A stretch of 64,000 nucleotides of DNA from Pseudomonas schmalbachii (GCF_017589465.1 NZ_JAELYA010000004.1:372001-436000); one strand, 5' to 3'. Numbered from the stretch's first letter, positions 32,271-42,934 are shown. The notes: generated by a model from the sequence alone, not told the origin. Made by a program: numbers and translations.

Positions 32271-32422
32271 GGGATGAGTAAGGCTCAATGCGTGTGGGCG
32301 CGGAGATGCGCCACCAGTGCGTGATATCCGTATTGTCCCGCTGCCCGGCAGGTCGCCACAAAAGGAAAAAAGCGATGCTTTCCATGAGTTAGACTCATGG
32401 ATCCATCCATCGAGCCATAGTC

Positions 32423-33343
32423 ATGTCCCGCCAGTTGCCGCCCCTCTATGCCCTGCGCGCCTTCGAAGCGGCCGCCCGGCACGCTTCCTTCACCCGCGCC
32501 GCCGAGGAACTGGCGATCACCCAGAGCGCGGTGAGCCGGCATATCCGCACCCTGGAGGAGCATTTCGGCTGCCGCCTGTTCCAGCGCCGCGGCCGCCAAC
32601 TGGAGCTGACCGAGCCGGCGCGCCTGCTGCTGCCCGGTCTGCGCGACGGCTTCGACTCCCTCGAACGCGCCTGCTCCAGCCTGCGCGCGGAAGAGGGCGT
32701 GCTGCGCCTGAAGGCGCCCTCGACCCTGACCATGCGCTGGCTGCTGGCGCGTCTCAGTGCCTTCCGCCTGCAGGGCAGCGACAACGAAGTGCAGCTGACC
32801 AGCGCCTGGATGGATGTGGACAAGGTCGATTTCGGCCATGAGCCGTTCGATTGCGCGGTGCTGCTCAGCGGCGGGCATTTCCCGGATGAGTGGGAGAGCA
32901 CCCTGCTGTTCCGCGAATGGCTGATCCCGGTCGGTCCGCCGCAACTGCTTGGCGACGGCCCATGGGACGCCGAGCGGCTGGCGCAGGCGGAACTGCTGCA
33001 CCCGACCCCGGACCGTCGCGACTGGCGGCGCTGGCTGCAGCGCATGGGGCTGGGCGAACAGGTCTCGCTGAAGGGCGGCCAGGTGTTCGACACCCTGGAA
33101 CTGGGCATCGTCGCCGCGGCGCGGGGCTACGGGCTATCCATCGGCGACCTGGTGATGGTCGCCGAGGACGCCGCCCAGGGCCGCCTGGCATTGCCCTGGC
33201 CGAGCGCGGTGGCCAGCGGCGAGAGCTACTACCTGGTCTGGCCGAAGGCGCGGCGCAACCAGGAGCGCCTGCGCCGGCTGCGCGACTTCCTGCTGGCCGA
33301 GGTGCGGGTGATGCGGTTGCCGGAGGTGGAGTTGCGGGAGTGA
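32423..33343 (+). CDS. LysR-family transcriptional regulator (GcvA-like)
   Basis: The 306-residue regulator begins LPPLYALRAFEAAARHASFT, the GcvA/TrpI subgroup start. It has the winged helix-turn-helix AAEELAITQSAVSRHIRTLE near 25-50. The effector-binding domain carries the subgroup motif LLHPTPDRRDWRRWL. It is divergent from the MATE gene across about 150 bases, the usual layout for a LysR regulator and its target. The inducer is unknown. Confidence 0.9.
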   Translation: MSRQLPPLYALRAFEAAARHASFTRAAEELAITQSAVSRHIRTLEEHFGCRLFQRRGRQLELTEPARLLLPGLRDGFDSLERACSSLRAEEGVLRLKAPSTLTMRWLLARLSAFRLQGSDNEVQLTSAWMDVDKVDFGHEPFDCAVLLSGGHFPDEWESTLLFREWLIPVGPPQLLGDGPWDAERLAQAELLHPTPDRRDWRRWLQRMGLGEQVSLKGGQVFDTLELGIVAAARGYGLSIGDLVMVAEDAAQGRLALPWPSAVASGESYYLVWPKARRNQERLRRLRDFLLAEVRVMRLPEVELRE

Positions 33344-33515
33344 GCAGGTGTCCGGCCCGTCGATGCCGCATTGGATTGTCCTGGGTGAATTCACAGAGGC
33401 GTCTGTCGACACCTGCAGAGCATTCGTACGCGCTCGCACCGTGAGCGCTCCCTAGACTCCTCCGCCCGCTTCACGGCCCGTTCGTCATGGGTGCCGTCCA
33501 ACAAGGAGATGAGTC

Positions 33516-35015
33516 ATGGAGGCCAGGCCTCTCGCTGCCGGCCAGTTGCGCCAGGCAATACTGTTCTTTGCCGTGCTGGCCTGCCTGCTGGCCAGCAAGG
33601 GGCTGGCGTTCATGCCCGGGTACATGCTCGATGACTACCTGCATACCGACCGCTTCGATGGGCGTGAGCTGGCATATCTGAGCCAGGGGCGCTTCACCGA
33701 GGCTGCGCTGCAGTTGCTGACGTCGTGGCTGGGCTTTCGCTGGACCGAACTCTATATCCTCAACCTCACCCTGCTGTTCCTGGCCTATGCATACCTGATC
33801 AGCCTGTTCGTCGGCAGTCTCGCGCCGGGGCCGCGCGCGCTGCCCGTCCAACTGCTCGGGGGCGGGCTGATCGCCGTGCATCCGTTCTTCACCGAGCTGG
33901 TCAGTTTCCGCGAGGCGGCGGTCAACTCGGTGTGCTTCGTCGGCTTTCTTTGCCTGTTCTTCCATGCGTGGCTGAGCATCGGGCCGCACCCTGGATCGCA
34001 GCGTGGCTGGCGTCTCCACGCCGGTGCCGCGGCAGCATTGACCCTGGCGCTGGGCGCCTACCAGGCGGCCCTTCCACTGGCGGTTTGCCTGCTGTTGCTG
34101 GTGACCTTCCAGCGTGCATTGGGGCGTGTGCGGGAACAGGGCGGATCGCTGTCTGTCGCCTGGCTGGTGCAGTGGCGACTACTGCTGCCGGTTCCGGCGG
34201 CGGTGCTGGCGTACGCCCTGGTCAATATCCTGATCGCCCTGGTGCTCCCCGTCGGCGCGGGCGATGCACGTGGGCGGCCCGCAGGTTTTGGCGAAATCCT
34301 CGGGCGCGGGCCGGACATCCTCGCCTTGCTGGCCGAACTGCTCTACGGGGGCTCGGCGTTCCAGTCACCGGCCCTGAGCCTGTTGTTGCTGCTCCTGCTG
34401 GGCGGCGGCCTGTTTTGCCTGTGGCGTGCATGCCGGAGCGCAGCGCTCCCGGCGCTGCTGCTGTTTCTCGCCCTGCTGCTGCTCTGCGTGGCGCCGTTGG
34501 CCATGGCTGGCGTCTGGTGGCCGGTCTATCGGGCCTTGCCGGCCGTAGGGTTCCTGGTCGGCGGCATGCTGACGCTGTGCCTGGGGCAGGGTGGGCGTCC
34601 ACCCTTGGCTTTCCTCCTGCTCGGGGGGCTGGCCATCTGGGCACTGGCCGGTCAGAGCAACCGCATCCTGTTCGACCAGTGGCGGCTCAATCGCTGGGAT
34701 ATGAGCAAGGCGCAGCTTCTGGTTCATGACATCCAACGGCTGTATGGCGCCGACTTCCGGGAAGAGGTGAGCCTGATCGTCGGCCGAGGGAGGGTGGTGC
34801 ACTCGACCCCTCTGGCGAGCGCCATGCGCGACCACGGGCGTTCCGCTTTCGATGTCGCCAAGGTCCAGTCCGGGCTGCTGCGCGAAGCCACCGGTCGACG
34901 CATCGGCGTGATCGCCGCTGACGAGCCGATGCGCGCCCTCTGCGATGGCTCGCCGATCTGGCCGCAGGAGGGGGCCATCCACAAGCGCGGCGATGTTCTG
35001 TACGTCTGCCTGTGA
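33516..35015 (+). CDS. Multipass membrane protein, GtrII-like glucosyltransferase
   Basis: The 499-residue product has about 9-11 hydrophobic segments and a C-terminal soluble part of about 80 residues. After the first helix comes GYMLDDYLHTDRFDG followed by LSQGRF. The adjacent Asp pair and a downstream GR match the first extracytoplasmic loop of GtrII-type glucosyltransferases, which transfer sugar from a lipid carrier to O-antigen or other surface glycans. No bactoprenol glucosyltransferase or flippase gene is adjacent. The gene sits between two loci (LysR and pchP) that I recall as neighbours in P. aeruginosa, so it may be an insertion. The assignment is from motif and topology only. Confidence 0.55.
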   Translation: MEARPLAAGQLRQAILFFAVLACLLASKGLAFMPGYMLDDYLHTDRFDGRELAYLSQGRFTEAALQLLTSWLGFRWTELYILNLTLLFLAYAYLISLFVGSLAPGPRALPVQLLGGGLIAVHPFFTELVSFREAAVNSVCFVGFLCLFFHAWLSIGPHPGSQRGWRLHAGAAAALTLALGAYQAALPLAVCLLLLVTFQRALGRVREQGGSLSVAWLVQWRLLLPVPAAVLAYALVNILIALVLPVGAGDARGRPAGFGEILGRGPDILALLAELLYGGSAFQSPALSLLLLLLLGGGLFCLWRACRSAALPALLLFLALLLLCVAPLAMAGVWWPVYRALPAVGFLVGGMLTLCLGQGGRPPLAFLLLGGLAIWALAGQSNRILFDQWRLNRWDMSKAQLLVHDIQRLYGADFREEVSLIVGRGRVVHSTPLASAMRDHGRSAFDVAKVQSGLLREATGRRIGVIAADEPMRALCDGSPIWPQEGAIHKRGDVLYVCL

Positions 35016-35215
35016 TGCGGGCATGACGTTCCTGGATAAATGCTGGCGCAAACACGACGCTATCGGTCGTGATCGTCGCTGAATGGTCATCCTGCTTTGC
35101 TAGGGTCAATGCTGTGTTACGCAAAGGGAAGTGCTGAACGGCAGTCATCGCAGGTCCTGCTCCGCGATGTATCCAGTTCTTCCCCGACCCTCATGACCAT
35201 CACCGGGGACCACCG

Positions 35216-36268
35216 ATGAAACCACTTCATCACCTGACCGCCGCCCTGCTGCTGGGCGGGCTCGCCAGCACCGCCTTCGCCGCCACCGAGCTGAAACACT
35301 GGCCGGAGCCCGCCGCCAGGCAACTCGACGCGCTGATCGCGGCCAACGCCAACAAGGGCGCCTATGCCGTGTTCGACATGGATAACACCAGCTACCGCTA
35401 CGACCTGGAAGAGTCGCTGCTGCCGTTCCTGGAAATGAAGGGCGTGCTCACCCGCGACAAGCTCGACCCGTCGCTCAGGCTGATCCCGTTCAAGGACGTC
35501 GGCGGGCACAAGGAAAGCCTCAACAGCTACTACTACCGGCTGTGCGAAGTCGACGACCTGGTCTGCTACCCGTGGGTCGCCCAGGTGTTCTCCGGCTTCA
35601 CCCTCAAGGAGCTGAAGGGCTACGTCGACGAACTGATGGCCTACGGCAAGCCAATTCCCAGCGACTACTACGAAGGCGACGCAGTGAAACCGGTGGAAAT
35701 CCAGCCGCCGAAGATCTTCAGCGGCCAGCGCGAGCTGTTCAACAAGCTGATGGAGAACGGCATCGAGGTCTACGTGATGACCGCCGCCCACGAGGAACTG
35801 GTGCGCATGGTCGCCGCCGATCCCAGGTACGGCTACAACGTCAAACCACAGAACGTCATCGGCGTCACCACGTTGCTGAAGAACCGCGAGAGCGGCGAAA
35901 TCACCACCAGCCGCAAGCAGATCGCCGAAGGCAAGTACGACGAGAAGGCCAACCTGAACCTGGAAGTCACCCCCTACCTGTGGACCCCGGCGACCTGGAT
36001 GGCCGGCAAGCAGGCGGCGATCCTCACCTACATCGACCAGTGGAAGAAACCGATCCTGGTCGGCGGCGACACCCCGAGCAGCGACGGCTATATGCTGTTC
36101 AACGGCCTGGCGGACAACGGCATCCACCTGTGGATAAACCGCAAGGCCAAGTACATGGACCAGATCAACGGCATGATCAAAAAGAACGCCGAGGCCCAGG
36201 CGAAACTCGGCCAGCCGGTAACGGCAGACAAGAACTGGGTGATCGTGACGCCGGAGGAGATTCTCTAG
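35216..36268 (+). CDS. pchP: Phosphorylcholine phosphatase PchP
   Basis: This 350-residue periplasmic HAD-superfamily phosphatase releases choline from phosphorylcholine. The signal peptide is MKPLHHLTAALLLGGLASTA. HAD motif I is VFDMDNTSY, with both catalytic Asp residues; the middle region has VMTAAHEEL and the C-terminal motif III/IV region is PILVGGDTPSSDGYML. It acts with secreted phospholipase C in host phosphatidylcholine breakdown in P. aeruginosa. It converges with comM, overlapping by 4 bases. Confidence 0.92.
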   Translation: MKPLHHLTAALLLGGLASTAFAATELKHWPEPAARQLDALIAANANKGAYAVFDMDNTSYRYDLEESLLPFLEMKGVLTRDKLDPSLRLIPFKDVGGHKESLNSYYYRLCEVDDLVCYPWVAQVFSGFTLKELKGYVDELMAYGKPIPSDYYEGDAVKPVEIQPPKIFSGQRELFNKLMENGIEVYVMTAAHEELVRMVAADPRYGYNVKPQNVIGVTTLLKNRESGEITTSRKQIAEGKYDEKANLNLEVTPYLWTPATWMAGKQAAILTYIDQWKKPILVGGDTPSSDGYMLFNGLADNGIHLWINRKAKYMDQINGMIKKNAEAQAKLGQPVTADKNWVIVTPEEIL

Positions 36269-37755
36269 CCCGCTGCCGCGCGGTAATGCAACGCCTCCGC
36301 CAGATGCGTGCGGCTGATGTGCTCTGCTTTCTCCAGGTCAGCCAGGGTGCGGGCGACCTTGAGGATGCGGTGCAGGGCGCGGAGGGACAGGTCGAGGCGT
36401 TCGCCGGCGGATTCCAGCCAGGTCTGGTCCTCGCGAGCCAGTGCACAATATTGGTGCATGGATTTCAGGTCGAGGAAGGCGTTGGCGCAGCCTTGGCGGC
36501 GCAGTTGCCGGATGCGGGCGTCGGCGACCTGGCGGGCGAGTTCGGCGGTGCTGATGGCGCCGCCAGTGGGTGTCAGGCTGGTGCTTTCGCGGCTGACGGT
36601 CAGGTGCAGGTCGATGCGGTCCAGTAGTGGGCCGGAGAGCTTGGCGCGGTAGCGCTGGATCTGCTCTGGCGTGCAGCGGCAGCGGCCGCTGGGATCGCCG
36701 AGGAAGCCACAGGGGCAGGGATTCATCGCTGCGACCAGTTGGAAACGCGCCGGGAAGCGCACCCGGCCGTTGGCGCGGGCGATGATGATTTCGCCGCTTT
36801 CCAGCGGTTCGCGCAGGACTTCCAGGACTTTCCGGTCGAACTCCGGCAATTCGTCGAGAAACAGCACACCTTCATGGGCCAGTGTGATTTCGCCCGGCTG
36901 CGGTCGACTGCCGCCGCCGACCAGCGCGGCGGCGGAGGCGCTGTGGTGCGGTTGACGGAACGGTCGCTGCGGCCAGTGAGTCAGCGGTCCGCGCCCGGAA
37001 ACCGAGTGGATCGCCGCAACCTGCAGCGCTTCGTCTTCATCCAGCGGCGGCAGCAGGCCGGGCAGGCGGCTGGCCAGCAGGGTCTTGCCGGTGCCGGGCG
37101 GGCCGCTCAGCAGTAGATTGTGCGAGCCGGCCGCGGCGACCAGCAGGGCGCGCTTGGCGGCCTCCTGTCCTTGCACGTCGGCGAGGTCGGGGTAGGGCGG
37201 CGTTTCCCGCAACAGGCCTTGCGCCTCGTACGGTTGCAGCAGGGTCTGGCCGCTGAAGTGCGCGGCGAGTTCCAGCAGATGGCTGACCGCGAAGACCCGC
37301 AAGCCGCTGGCCAGGCTGGCTTCCTCGGCGTTTTCCTTTGGCACCACAAGGGTGCGTCCGGCAGCGCGGGCGGCCAGGGCGGCGGGCAGTACGCCCTGGA
37401 CTGGCCGCAGCGCGCCGGATAGGGCCAGTTCGCCCAGGCATTCGTACTCCTGCAGCCGATCGCCGGGCATCTGTCCGCCGGCGGCCAGGATACCGAGGGC
37501 GATGGCCAGGTCGAAGCGGCCGCCGTCCTTTGGCAGGTCGGCTGGGGCGAGGTTGAGGGTGATGCGCCGGTTGGGGTATTCGAAGCCGGCGTTGAGGATC
37601 GCGCTGCGCACGCGGTCCTTGCTTTCCTTGACGGCGGTTTCCGGCAGGCCGACCAGGGTCAGCGACGGCAGGCCGTTGGCCAGGTGCGCTTCGACGGTGA
37701 CGCTGGGGGCTTCCACGCCCACCTGGGCGCGGCTGTGGACGATGGCCAGGGACAT
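36265..37755 (-). CDS. comM: ComM/YifB-family Mg-chelatase-like AAA+ ATPase
   Basis: This 496-residue protein has an N-terminal lon-like ChlI fold (SLAIVHSRAQVGVEAPSVTV), a central AAA+ Walker A (GPPGTGKTLLASRLPG, near 215-230) and Walker B (GVLFLDELPEF), and the C-terminal Mg_chelatase_C domain (RTLADLEKAEHI). ComM is a hexameric branch-migration helicase that extends strand invasion in natural transformation. It is widely conserved also in species not known to be competent. It lies 37 bases downstream of ubiK on the same strand. Confidence 0.95.
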   Translation of the reverse strand: MSLAIVHSRAQVGVEAPSVTVEAHLANGLPSLTLVGLPETAVKESKDRVRSAILNAGFEYPNRRITLNLAPADLPKDGGRFDLAIALGILAAGGQMPGDRLQEYECLGELALSGALRPVQGVLPAALAARAAGRTLVVPKENAEEASLASGLRVFAVSHLLELAAHFSGQTLLQPYEAQGLLRETPPYPDLADVQGQEAAKRALLVAAAGSHNLLLSGPPGTGKTLLASRLPGLLPPLDEDEALQVAAIHSVSGRGPLTHWPQRPFRQPHHSASAAALVGGGSRPQPGEITLAHEGVLFLDELPEFDRKVLEVLREPLESGEIIIARANGRVRFPARFQLVAAMNPCPCGFLGDPSGRCRCTPEQIQRYRAKLSGPLLDRIDLHLTVSRESTSLTPTGGAISTAELARQVADARIRQLRRQGCANAFLDLKSMHQYCALAREDQTWLESAGERLDLSLRALHRILKVARTLADLEKAEHISRTHLAEALHYRAAAG

Positions 37756-37792
37756 GGATCACTCCTTGATCGCATGCCGCCCGCGCGGTGGC

Positions 37793-38053
37793 TTATTCGG
37801 CGGGCGGGGTGAGTTTGGCTTCCAGTTCAGCGACCTTGGCTTCCAGGGCTTCGAGGCGCGCGCGGGTGCGGGCGAGCACCACCATCTGGCTGTCGAACTC
37901 GTCGCGGCTCACCAGATCTAGCTTGCTGAAGGCGCCTTGCAGCAGGACCTTGAACTGGGATTCCAGCTCGGCCTTGGGCAGTGGCGGCTCGCCGCCGAAG
38001 AGTCGGCCGGCTTGTTGGCTGATGGCATCGAGAAAGGCTTTGGGCGGGAGCAT
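37793..38053 (-). CDS. ubiK: Ubiquinone biosynthesis accessory factor UbiK (DUF526/BMFP)
   Basis: The 86-residue protein starts at 38053 (MLPPKAFLDAISQQAGRLFG) and ends in a coiled coil (RARLEALEAKVAELEAKL) typical of the BMFP/UbiK family. UbiK binds UbiJ and helps the Ubi complex make ubiquinone under oxygen. Upstream residues readable to 38158 have no ribosome site and a composition unlike a protein start. It is divergent from glnK, as in many gammaproteobacteria. Confidence 0.9.
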   Translation of the reverse strand: MLPPKAFLDAISQQAGRLFGGEPPLPKAELESQFKVLLQGAFSKLDLVSRDEFDSQMVVLARTRARLEALEAKVAELEAKLTPPAE

Positions 38054-38799
<746 letters not shown>

Positions 38800-38838
38800 G
38801 CCAAGCCAAACCGAACCCCCGCCCCAGGAGAAACAAAA

Positions 38839-40158
38839 ATGACTCTGCGCAAGTACGCAGGGCTAGGAGCCCTTTTGCCCCTCGTAATGCCAGGCCTGGC
38901 CCTGGCTGCCGAGGAACCCGTACTCAATAGCGGCGATACCGCCTGGATGCTGGTCTCGACAGCGCTCGTGCTGTTGATGACCATTCCCGGCCTGGCGCTG
39001 TTCTACAGCGGCATGGTACGCGCCAAGAACGTGCTGTCGGTGATGATGCAGTGCTTCGCCATCACCGCGCTGATCAGCATCCTGTGGGTCGTCTACGGTT
39101 ACAGCCTGGCTTTCGATACGGCCGGCATGGAAAAAGGTGTAACCAACCTCAGCTCCTTCATCGGCGGTCTGGACAAGGCCTTCCTCAATGGCCTGACGGT
39201 GGACAGCCTGACCGCTGCGTTCCCGGAAAGCGTCTTCGTCACCTTCCAGATGACCTTCGCCATCATCACTCCGGCACTGATCGTCGGCTCCTTCGCCGAG
39301 CGCATGAAGTTCTCCGCCATGCTGATCTTCACCGCCGTGTGGTTCACGCTGGTCTATGCGCCGATCGCGCACATGGTCTGGAGCGGCGACGGCGCCCTGA
39401 TGTGGGACTGGGGCGTACTGGACTTCGCCGGTGGCACCGTGGTGCACATCAACGCCGGTGTCGCCGGTCTGGTGGCCTGCCTGGTGCTGGGCAAGCGCAA
39501 GGGCTACCCGAATGTCGCCATGGCGCCGCACAACCTCGGCTACACCCTGGTCGGTGCCGCCATGCTGTGGGTGGGCTGGTTCGGCTTCAACGCCGGTTCC
39601 GCTGCCGCCGCCAATGGCACTGCCGGCATGGCCATGCTGGTTACCCAGATCGCCACCGCCGCCGCCGCCCTGGGCTGGATGTTCGCCGAGTGGGTCACCC
39701 ACGGTAAGCCGAGCGCCCTGGGCATCGCTTCCGGCGTGGTCGCCGGCCTGGTCGCCATCACCCCGGCTGCCGGTACCTGCGGCCCGATGGGCGCCATCGT
39801 CATCGGCCTGGCTTCCGGCGTGATCTGCTTCTTCGCTGCCACCAGCCTGAAGCGCGCCGCCGGCTACGACGACTCCCTCGACGCCTTCGGCGTGCATGCC
39901 ATCGGCGGTATCGTCGGCGCCCTGCTCACCGGCGTGTTCGCCGCGCCGGCCCTGGGTGGCTTCGGTGCCGTGGAAGACATCGGCGGGCAACTGTTCACCC
40001 AGTTCAAGGGTGTCGCCTTCACCATCATCTACACCGGCATCGTCAGCTTCGTGATCCTCAAGGTGCTGGATATGGTGATCGGTCTGCGGGTCACCGAGGA
40101 AGAGGAAACCGTGGGTCTGGACCTCTCCCTGCACAACGAACGCGGTTACAACCTGTAA
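38839..40158 (+). CDS. amtB: Ammonium transporter AmtB
   Basis: The 439-residue transporter has a cleavable signal (LPLVMPGLALA) followed by 11 membrane helices. The twin pore histidines are present in GTVVHINAGV and in FGVHAIGGIVG, as are the gate phenylalanines of the Amt family. It forms a trimeric ammonium channel in the inner membrane, controlled by GlnK from the same operon. A terminator follows. Confidence 0.97.
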   Translation: MTLRKYAGLGALLPLVMPGLALAAEEPVLNSGDTAWMLVSTALVLLMTIPGLALFYSGMVRAKNVLSVMMQCFAITALISILWVVYGYSLAFDTAGMEKGVTNLSSFIGGLDKAFLNGLTVDSLTAAFPESVFVTFQMTFAIITPALIVGSFAERMKFSAMLIFTAVWFTLVYAPIAHMVWSGDGALMWDWGVLDFAGGTVVHINAGVAGLVACLVLGKRKGYPNVAMAPHNLGYTLVGAAMLWVGWFGFNAGSAAAANGTAGMAMLVTQIATAAAALGWMFAEWVTHGKPSALGIASGVVAGLVAITPAAGTCGPMGAIVIGLASGVICFFAATSLKRAAGYDDSLDAFGVHAIGGIVGALLTGVFAAPALGGFGAVEDIGGQLFTQFKGVAFTIIYTGIVSFVILKVLDMVIGLRVTEEEETVGLDLSLHNERGYNL

Positions 40159-40174
40159 GACAGTCGGTCGTTTG

Positions 40175-40208
40175 CCAGAGGGCGCCTACGGGCGCCCTTT
40201 GTTTTTTC
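40175..40208 (+). terminator. Intrinsic terminator of glnK-amtB
   Basis: AGGGCGCC-TAC-GGGCGCCCT is a stem followed by TTGTTTTTT, 16-20 bases past the amtB stop. Confidence 0.85.
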
Positions 40209-40264
40209 CTACGCCACGCTAGAATGCGCCCGCATCGTTATCCCAGACGAGGCGACACCCTGCG

Positions 40265-40690
40265 ATGTGGCAACAGACCCTGATCACCTTGCGGCCCCGG
40301 CCGCGCGGTTTCCACCTGGTCACCGACGAGCTGCTGGCGGCGCTTCCGGGCCTGGCGAATTGCCGGGTCGGCCTGCTGCACCTGCTGCTTCAGCACACGT
40401 CGGCATCGCTGACATTGAACGAGAATGCCGATCCCTCGGTACGCCGGGATTTCGAGCGCTTCTTCAATCGCCTGGTGCCGCAGGACGAGGGTGGATACGA
40501 GCACGATTACGAGGGGCCGGACGACCTGCCCGCGCACTTCAAGGCGAGTCTGCTGGGCTGCCAGCTGACCCTTCCGGTACAGTCCGGACGCCTGGCGCTG
40601 GGCACCTGGCAGGGCATCTACCTGGGCGAGCACCGTGATAGCGGAGGCCCGCGGAAGGTTCTGGCGACCCTGCAGGGCGAATCTGTATGA
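40265..40690 (+). CDS. yjbQ: YjbQ family protein (UPF0047)
   Basis: The 141-residue protein has the family signature [20 protein letters not shown] and the ending [11 protein letters not shown], with the His residues that form the conserved cleft. Some members are reported to have thiamine phosphate synthase activity in vitro; the true role is not settled. It lies 78 bases upstream of sutA. Confidence 0.9.
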   Translation: MWQQTLITLRPRPRGFHLVTDELLAALPGLANCRVGLLHLLLQHTSASLTLNENADPSVRRDFERFFNRLVPQDEGGYEHDYEGPDDLPAHFKASLLGCQLTLPVQSGRLALGTWQGIYLGEHRDSGGPRKVLATLQGESV

Positions 40691-40767
40691 ATTTTTTCCA
40701 GCGGCGTTCGTCAAAGCGCGCAGCTGGGCTATAACTAACCTGCTTTGCAGCACCATGAGGTTGAACA

Positions 40768-41088
40768 ATGAGTGACGAAGAACTGGAACAAGACGATCTG
40801 GACGGTGCCGATGAGGACGATGGCGAGGAGCTCGCCGCGGCCGACGATGGTGACGTGGAGAGCGCCGACGGGGAAGAAGCCCCTGCTTCCGGTGGCAAGA
40901 AAGCCAAGGCTGCCGTAGAAGAAGAGGAACTGCCCTCGGTCGAAGCGAAAAAGAAAGAGCGGGATGCCCTGGCCAAGGCGATGGAGGAATTCCTCTCGCG
41001 CGGCGGCAAGGTGCAGGAGATCGAGCCCAACGTGGTCGCCGATCCGCCGAAAAAGCCGGACAGCAAGTACGGCAGCCGCCCTATCTGA
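40768..41088 (+). CDS. sutA: Transcriptional regulator SutA (RNA polymerase-binding)
   Basis: The 106-residue, highly acidic, low-complexity N-terminal half (residues 1-50, mostly D, E, A, G) is followed by a helical KKKERDALAKAMEEFLSRGG and a disordered tail ending DSKYGSRPI. This is the layout of Pseudomonas SutA, which binds RNA polymerase and raises ribosomal and other transcription during slow growth. AT position 40768 the ATG has TGAGG upstream. It is followed by a terminator. Confidence 0.9.
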   Translation: MSDEELEQDDLDGADEDDGEELAAADDGDVESADGEEAPASGGKKAKAAVEEEELPSVEAKKKERDALAKAMEEFLSRGGKVQEIEPNVVADPPKKPDSKYGSRPI

Positions 41089-41106
41089 TTCGCTCGCGGT
41101 TACCCC

Positions 41107-41148
41107 GAGCCTGTCCTCCCCGAAAGGGGAGCGGCAGGCTTTTTTATT
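41107..41148 (+). terminator. Intrinsic terminator of sutA
   Basis: AGCCTGTC...GGCAGGCT encloses a second stem TCCCC-GAAA-GGGGA and is followed by TTTTTATTT. Confidence 0.85.
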
Positions 41149-41157
41149 TCTTCTCCA

Positions 41158-41255
41158 GTAGGTTGGGCTTCGCAGCACGTAGGTTGGCGCTGAACGCAGT
41201 GAAGCCCAACAATGCCAAGGGGGATGTTGGGCTTCGCAAGCTCAGCCCAACCTAC
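41158..41255. repeat. REPIN-like palindromic repeat, copy 4 (with an extra half unit)
   Basis: The full palindrome spans 41179-41255 (GTAGGTTGGCGCTGAACGCA ... CTCAGCCCAACCTAC). It is preceded by an extra partial unit GTAGGTTGGGCTTCGCAGCA at 41158, so the locus looks partly duplicated. It ends 3 bases before the 3' end of the HAD gene. Confidence 0.8.
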
Positions 41256-41258
41256 AGA

Positions 41259-41954
41259 TCAGCGTAGCGTTGTCAGTACTTTCGGCAGCTCGGCCAGGTT
41301 GCTGATCACCGCGCTGGGCGGTTCCTCGCCTTCCCACGGTTTGCGTGCCGGGTTGAACCAGATCGCATGCAGGCCGGCGCGGCGGGCGCCGGCGATGTCG
41401 TCGCTGGGGTGGTCGCCGATGTGCACTGCTTGCTCGGCGGGCACGCCGGCGCGCTGCAGGGCTTCGCGGAACGGGCGCGGGTCGGGCTTGCCGATGCCCA
41501 GGTCTTCGGCGCAGAGGGCGAACTGGAAGTAGTCGGCCAGGCCGAGGCGGCGCACGTCGGCGTTGCCGTTGGTGAGTACGCCGAGGATGAAGCGGTTGGC
41601 CAACTGTTCCAGGGTGGGCTGCGCCTCGGGGAACAGGCTGACCTGGTGGCGCGCGCTGAGGAAGGCCTCGAATGCGGCCTCGGCCAGGTCCCGCGCTTCC
41701 GCCGTGGGGTAGCCGGCTTCCTGCAATGCATGCAGCAGGATTCTGCGGCGCAGCTCGCTGATGCGGTGCTTGAGCATTGGTTCCTGCTCCAGCATCTGCG
41801 CTCGAATCGCCCAGAGGTGTTCGATCGGCAGCGGACCGAGCATGGCTGCGTTGACCGCCAGCCAGTCGCGCAGCGCGGCTTCCGCGCTGTGGATGACCGG
41901 GGCGACATCCCACAGCGTGTCGTCGAGGTCGAAGGTGACCAAGCGGATGCTCAT
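41259..41954 (-). CDS. HAD-superfamily hydrolase
   Basis: The 231-residue HAD enzyme has motif [12 protein letters not shown] (residues 6-16, both Asp present), motif [12 protein letters not shown], and motif [19 protein letters not shown]. The cap is of the small helical C1 type. It is likely a small-molecule phosphatase with unknown substrate. Its ATG overlaps the xerC stop by 4 bases (ATGA), so it is translationally coupled to xerC; an uncharacterised HAD gene after xerC is a conserved arrangement in gammaproteobacteria. Confidence 0.9.
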   Translation of the reverse strand: MSIRLVTFDLDDTLWDVAPVIHSAEAALRDWLAVNAAMLGPLPIEHLWAIRAQMLEQEPMLKHRISELRRRILLHALQEAGYPTAEARDLAEAAFEAFLSARHQVSLFPEAQPTLEQLANRFILGVLTNGNADVRRLGLADYFQFALCAEDLGIGKPDPRPFREALQRAGVPAEQAVHIGDHPSDDIAGARRAGLHAIWFNPARKPWEGEEPPSAVISNLAELPKVLTTLR

Positions 41955-42865
41955 TCTTCTGCTCCTGTGTCATCGGGGCGCTTACTGCGGCGGGCGCGGG
42001 GATGGGCGCTGTCGTACACCTTGGCCAAGTGCTGGAAGTCCAGGTGAGTGTAAATCTGTGTGGTGGCGATGTCCGCGTGGCCAAGCAGGTCCTGCACCGC
42101 GCGCAGGTCCTGGGACGACTCCAGCATATGGCTGGCGAAGGAGTGCCGCAGCATGTGCGGGTGCAGGTGCTGGCCGAGCTCGCGCACGCCGGCCTCGCGC
42201 ACGCGCAGCTGGATCGCCCGGGGCGTCAGGCGCTTGCCGCTGCGGCTGATGAACAGCGCGCCATCCGCCGGATTGGCCAGGGCGCGCAGCGGCAGCCAGG
42301 CCTCGATGGCCTGGCGGGCGAGGCGTCCGACCGGCAGTTCGCGGACCTTGTTGCCCTTGCCGAGCACGCGGACCATGCCGTCCTTCAGGTCCAGCCACTC
42401 CAGGTCGAGGCCGACCAGCTCGGACAGACGCAGGCCGGAGGAATAGAACAGTTCGAGCAGGGCGTGGTCGCGGCGGGCGATGAAGTCGTCCTCGATGGCG
42501 CCGTCGAGCAGTTGCGTGGCGCGGTCGACGTCCAGGGTCTTCGGCAGCTTGCGCGCGCCCTTCGGTGCGGACAGGCCATCCGCCGGATTGTGCCGGCAGC
42601 GGCCTTCGCGAATCAGGTACTGGTACAGCCCGCGGGTAGCCGACAGCAGCCGCGCCAGGCTGCGACTGGACAGCCCCTGCTGGTGCAGGCGGGCGACGAA
42701 GGCGCGCAGCTCGCGGACCGTCAGCGCCTGCCAGGTGCCGATGCCGGCCTTCTCGCAGAGCGCCAGGACTTTGCCCAGGTCACGCTGGTAGCCCTCCAGC
42801 GTGTGCCCGGAAAGCTGGCGCTCGCTGTGCAGGTGGCCGATGAAGGCGTCGAGGTCGTCTTGCAT
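41951..42865 (-). CDS. xerC: Site-specific tyrosine recombinase XerC
   Basis: The 304-residue recombinase resolves chromosome dimers at dif with XerD and FtsK. It has an N-terminal SAM-like DNA-binding domain ([20 protein letters not shown]) and a catalytic domain with Arg in [13 protein letters not shown], His-x-x-Arg in [14 protein letters not shown], His in [10 protein letters not shown] and the nucleophile Tyr in QIYTH. It is also called sss in Pseudomonas. It lies 69 bases downstream of the DUF484 gene in the dapF cluster. Confidence 0.96.
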   Translation of the reverse strand: MQDDLDAFIGHLHSERQLSGHTLEGYQRDLGKVLALCEKAGIGTWQALTVRELRAFVARLHQQGLSSRSLARLLSATRGLYQYLIREGRCRHNPADGLSAPKGARKLPKTLDVDRATQLLDGAIEDDFIARRDHALLELFYSSGLRLSELVGLDLEWLDLKDGMVRVLGKGNKVRELPVGRLARQAIEAWLPLRALANPADGALFISRSGKRLTPRAIQLRVREAGVRELGQHLHPHMLRHSFASHMLESSQDLRAVQDLLGHADIATTQIYTHLDFQHLAKVYDSAHPRARRSKRPDDTGAEE

Positions 42866-42934
42866 GGAGCTCGCCCCGTGGCTGGCTGCAAGCGACAGGG
42901 CTTGCAGCGTATGACTTGCCGCGTGTTGCCGCTC

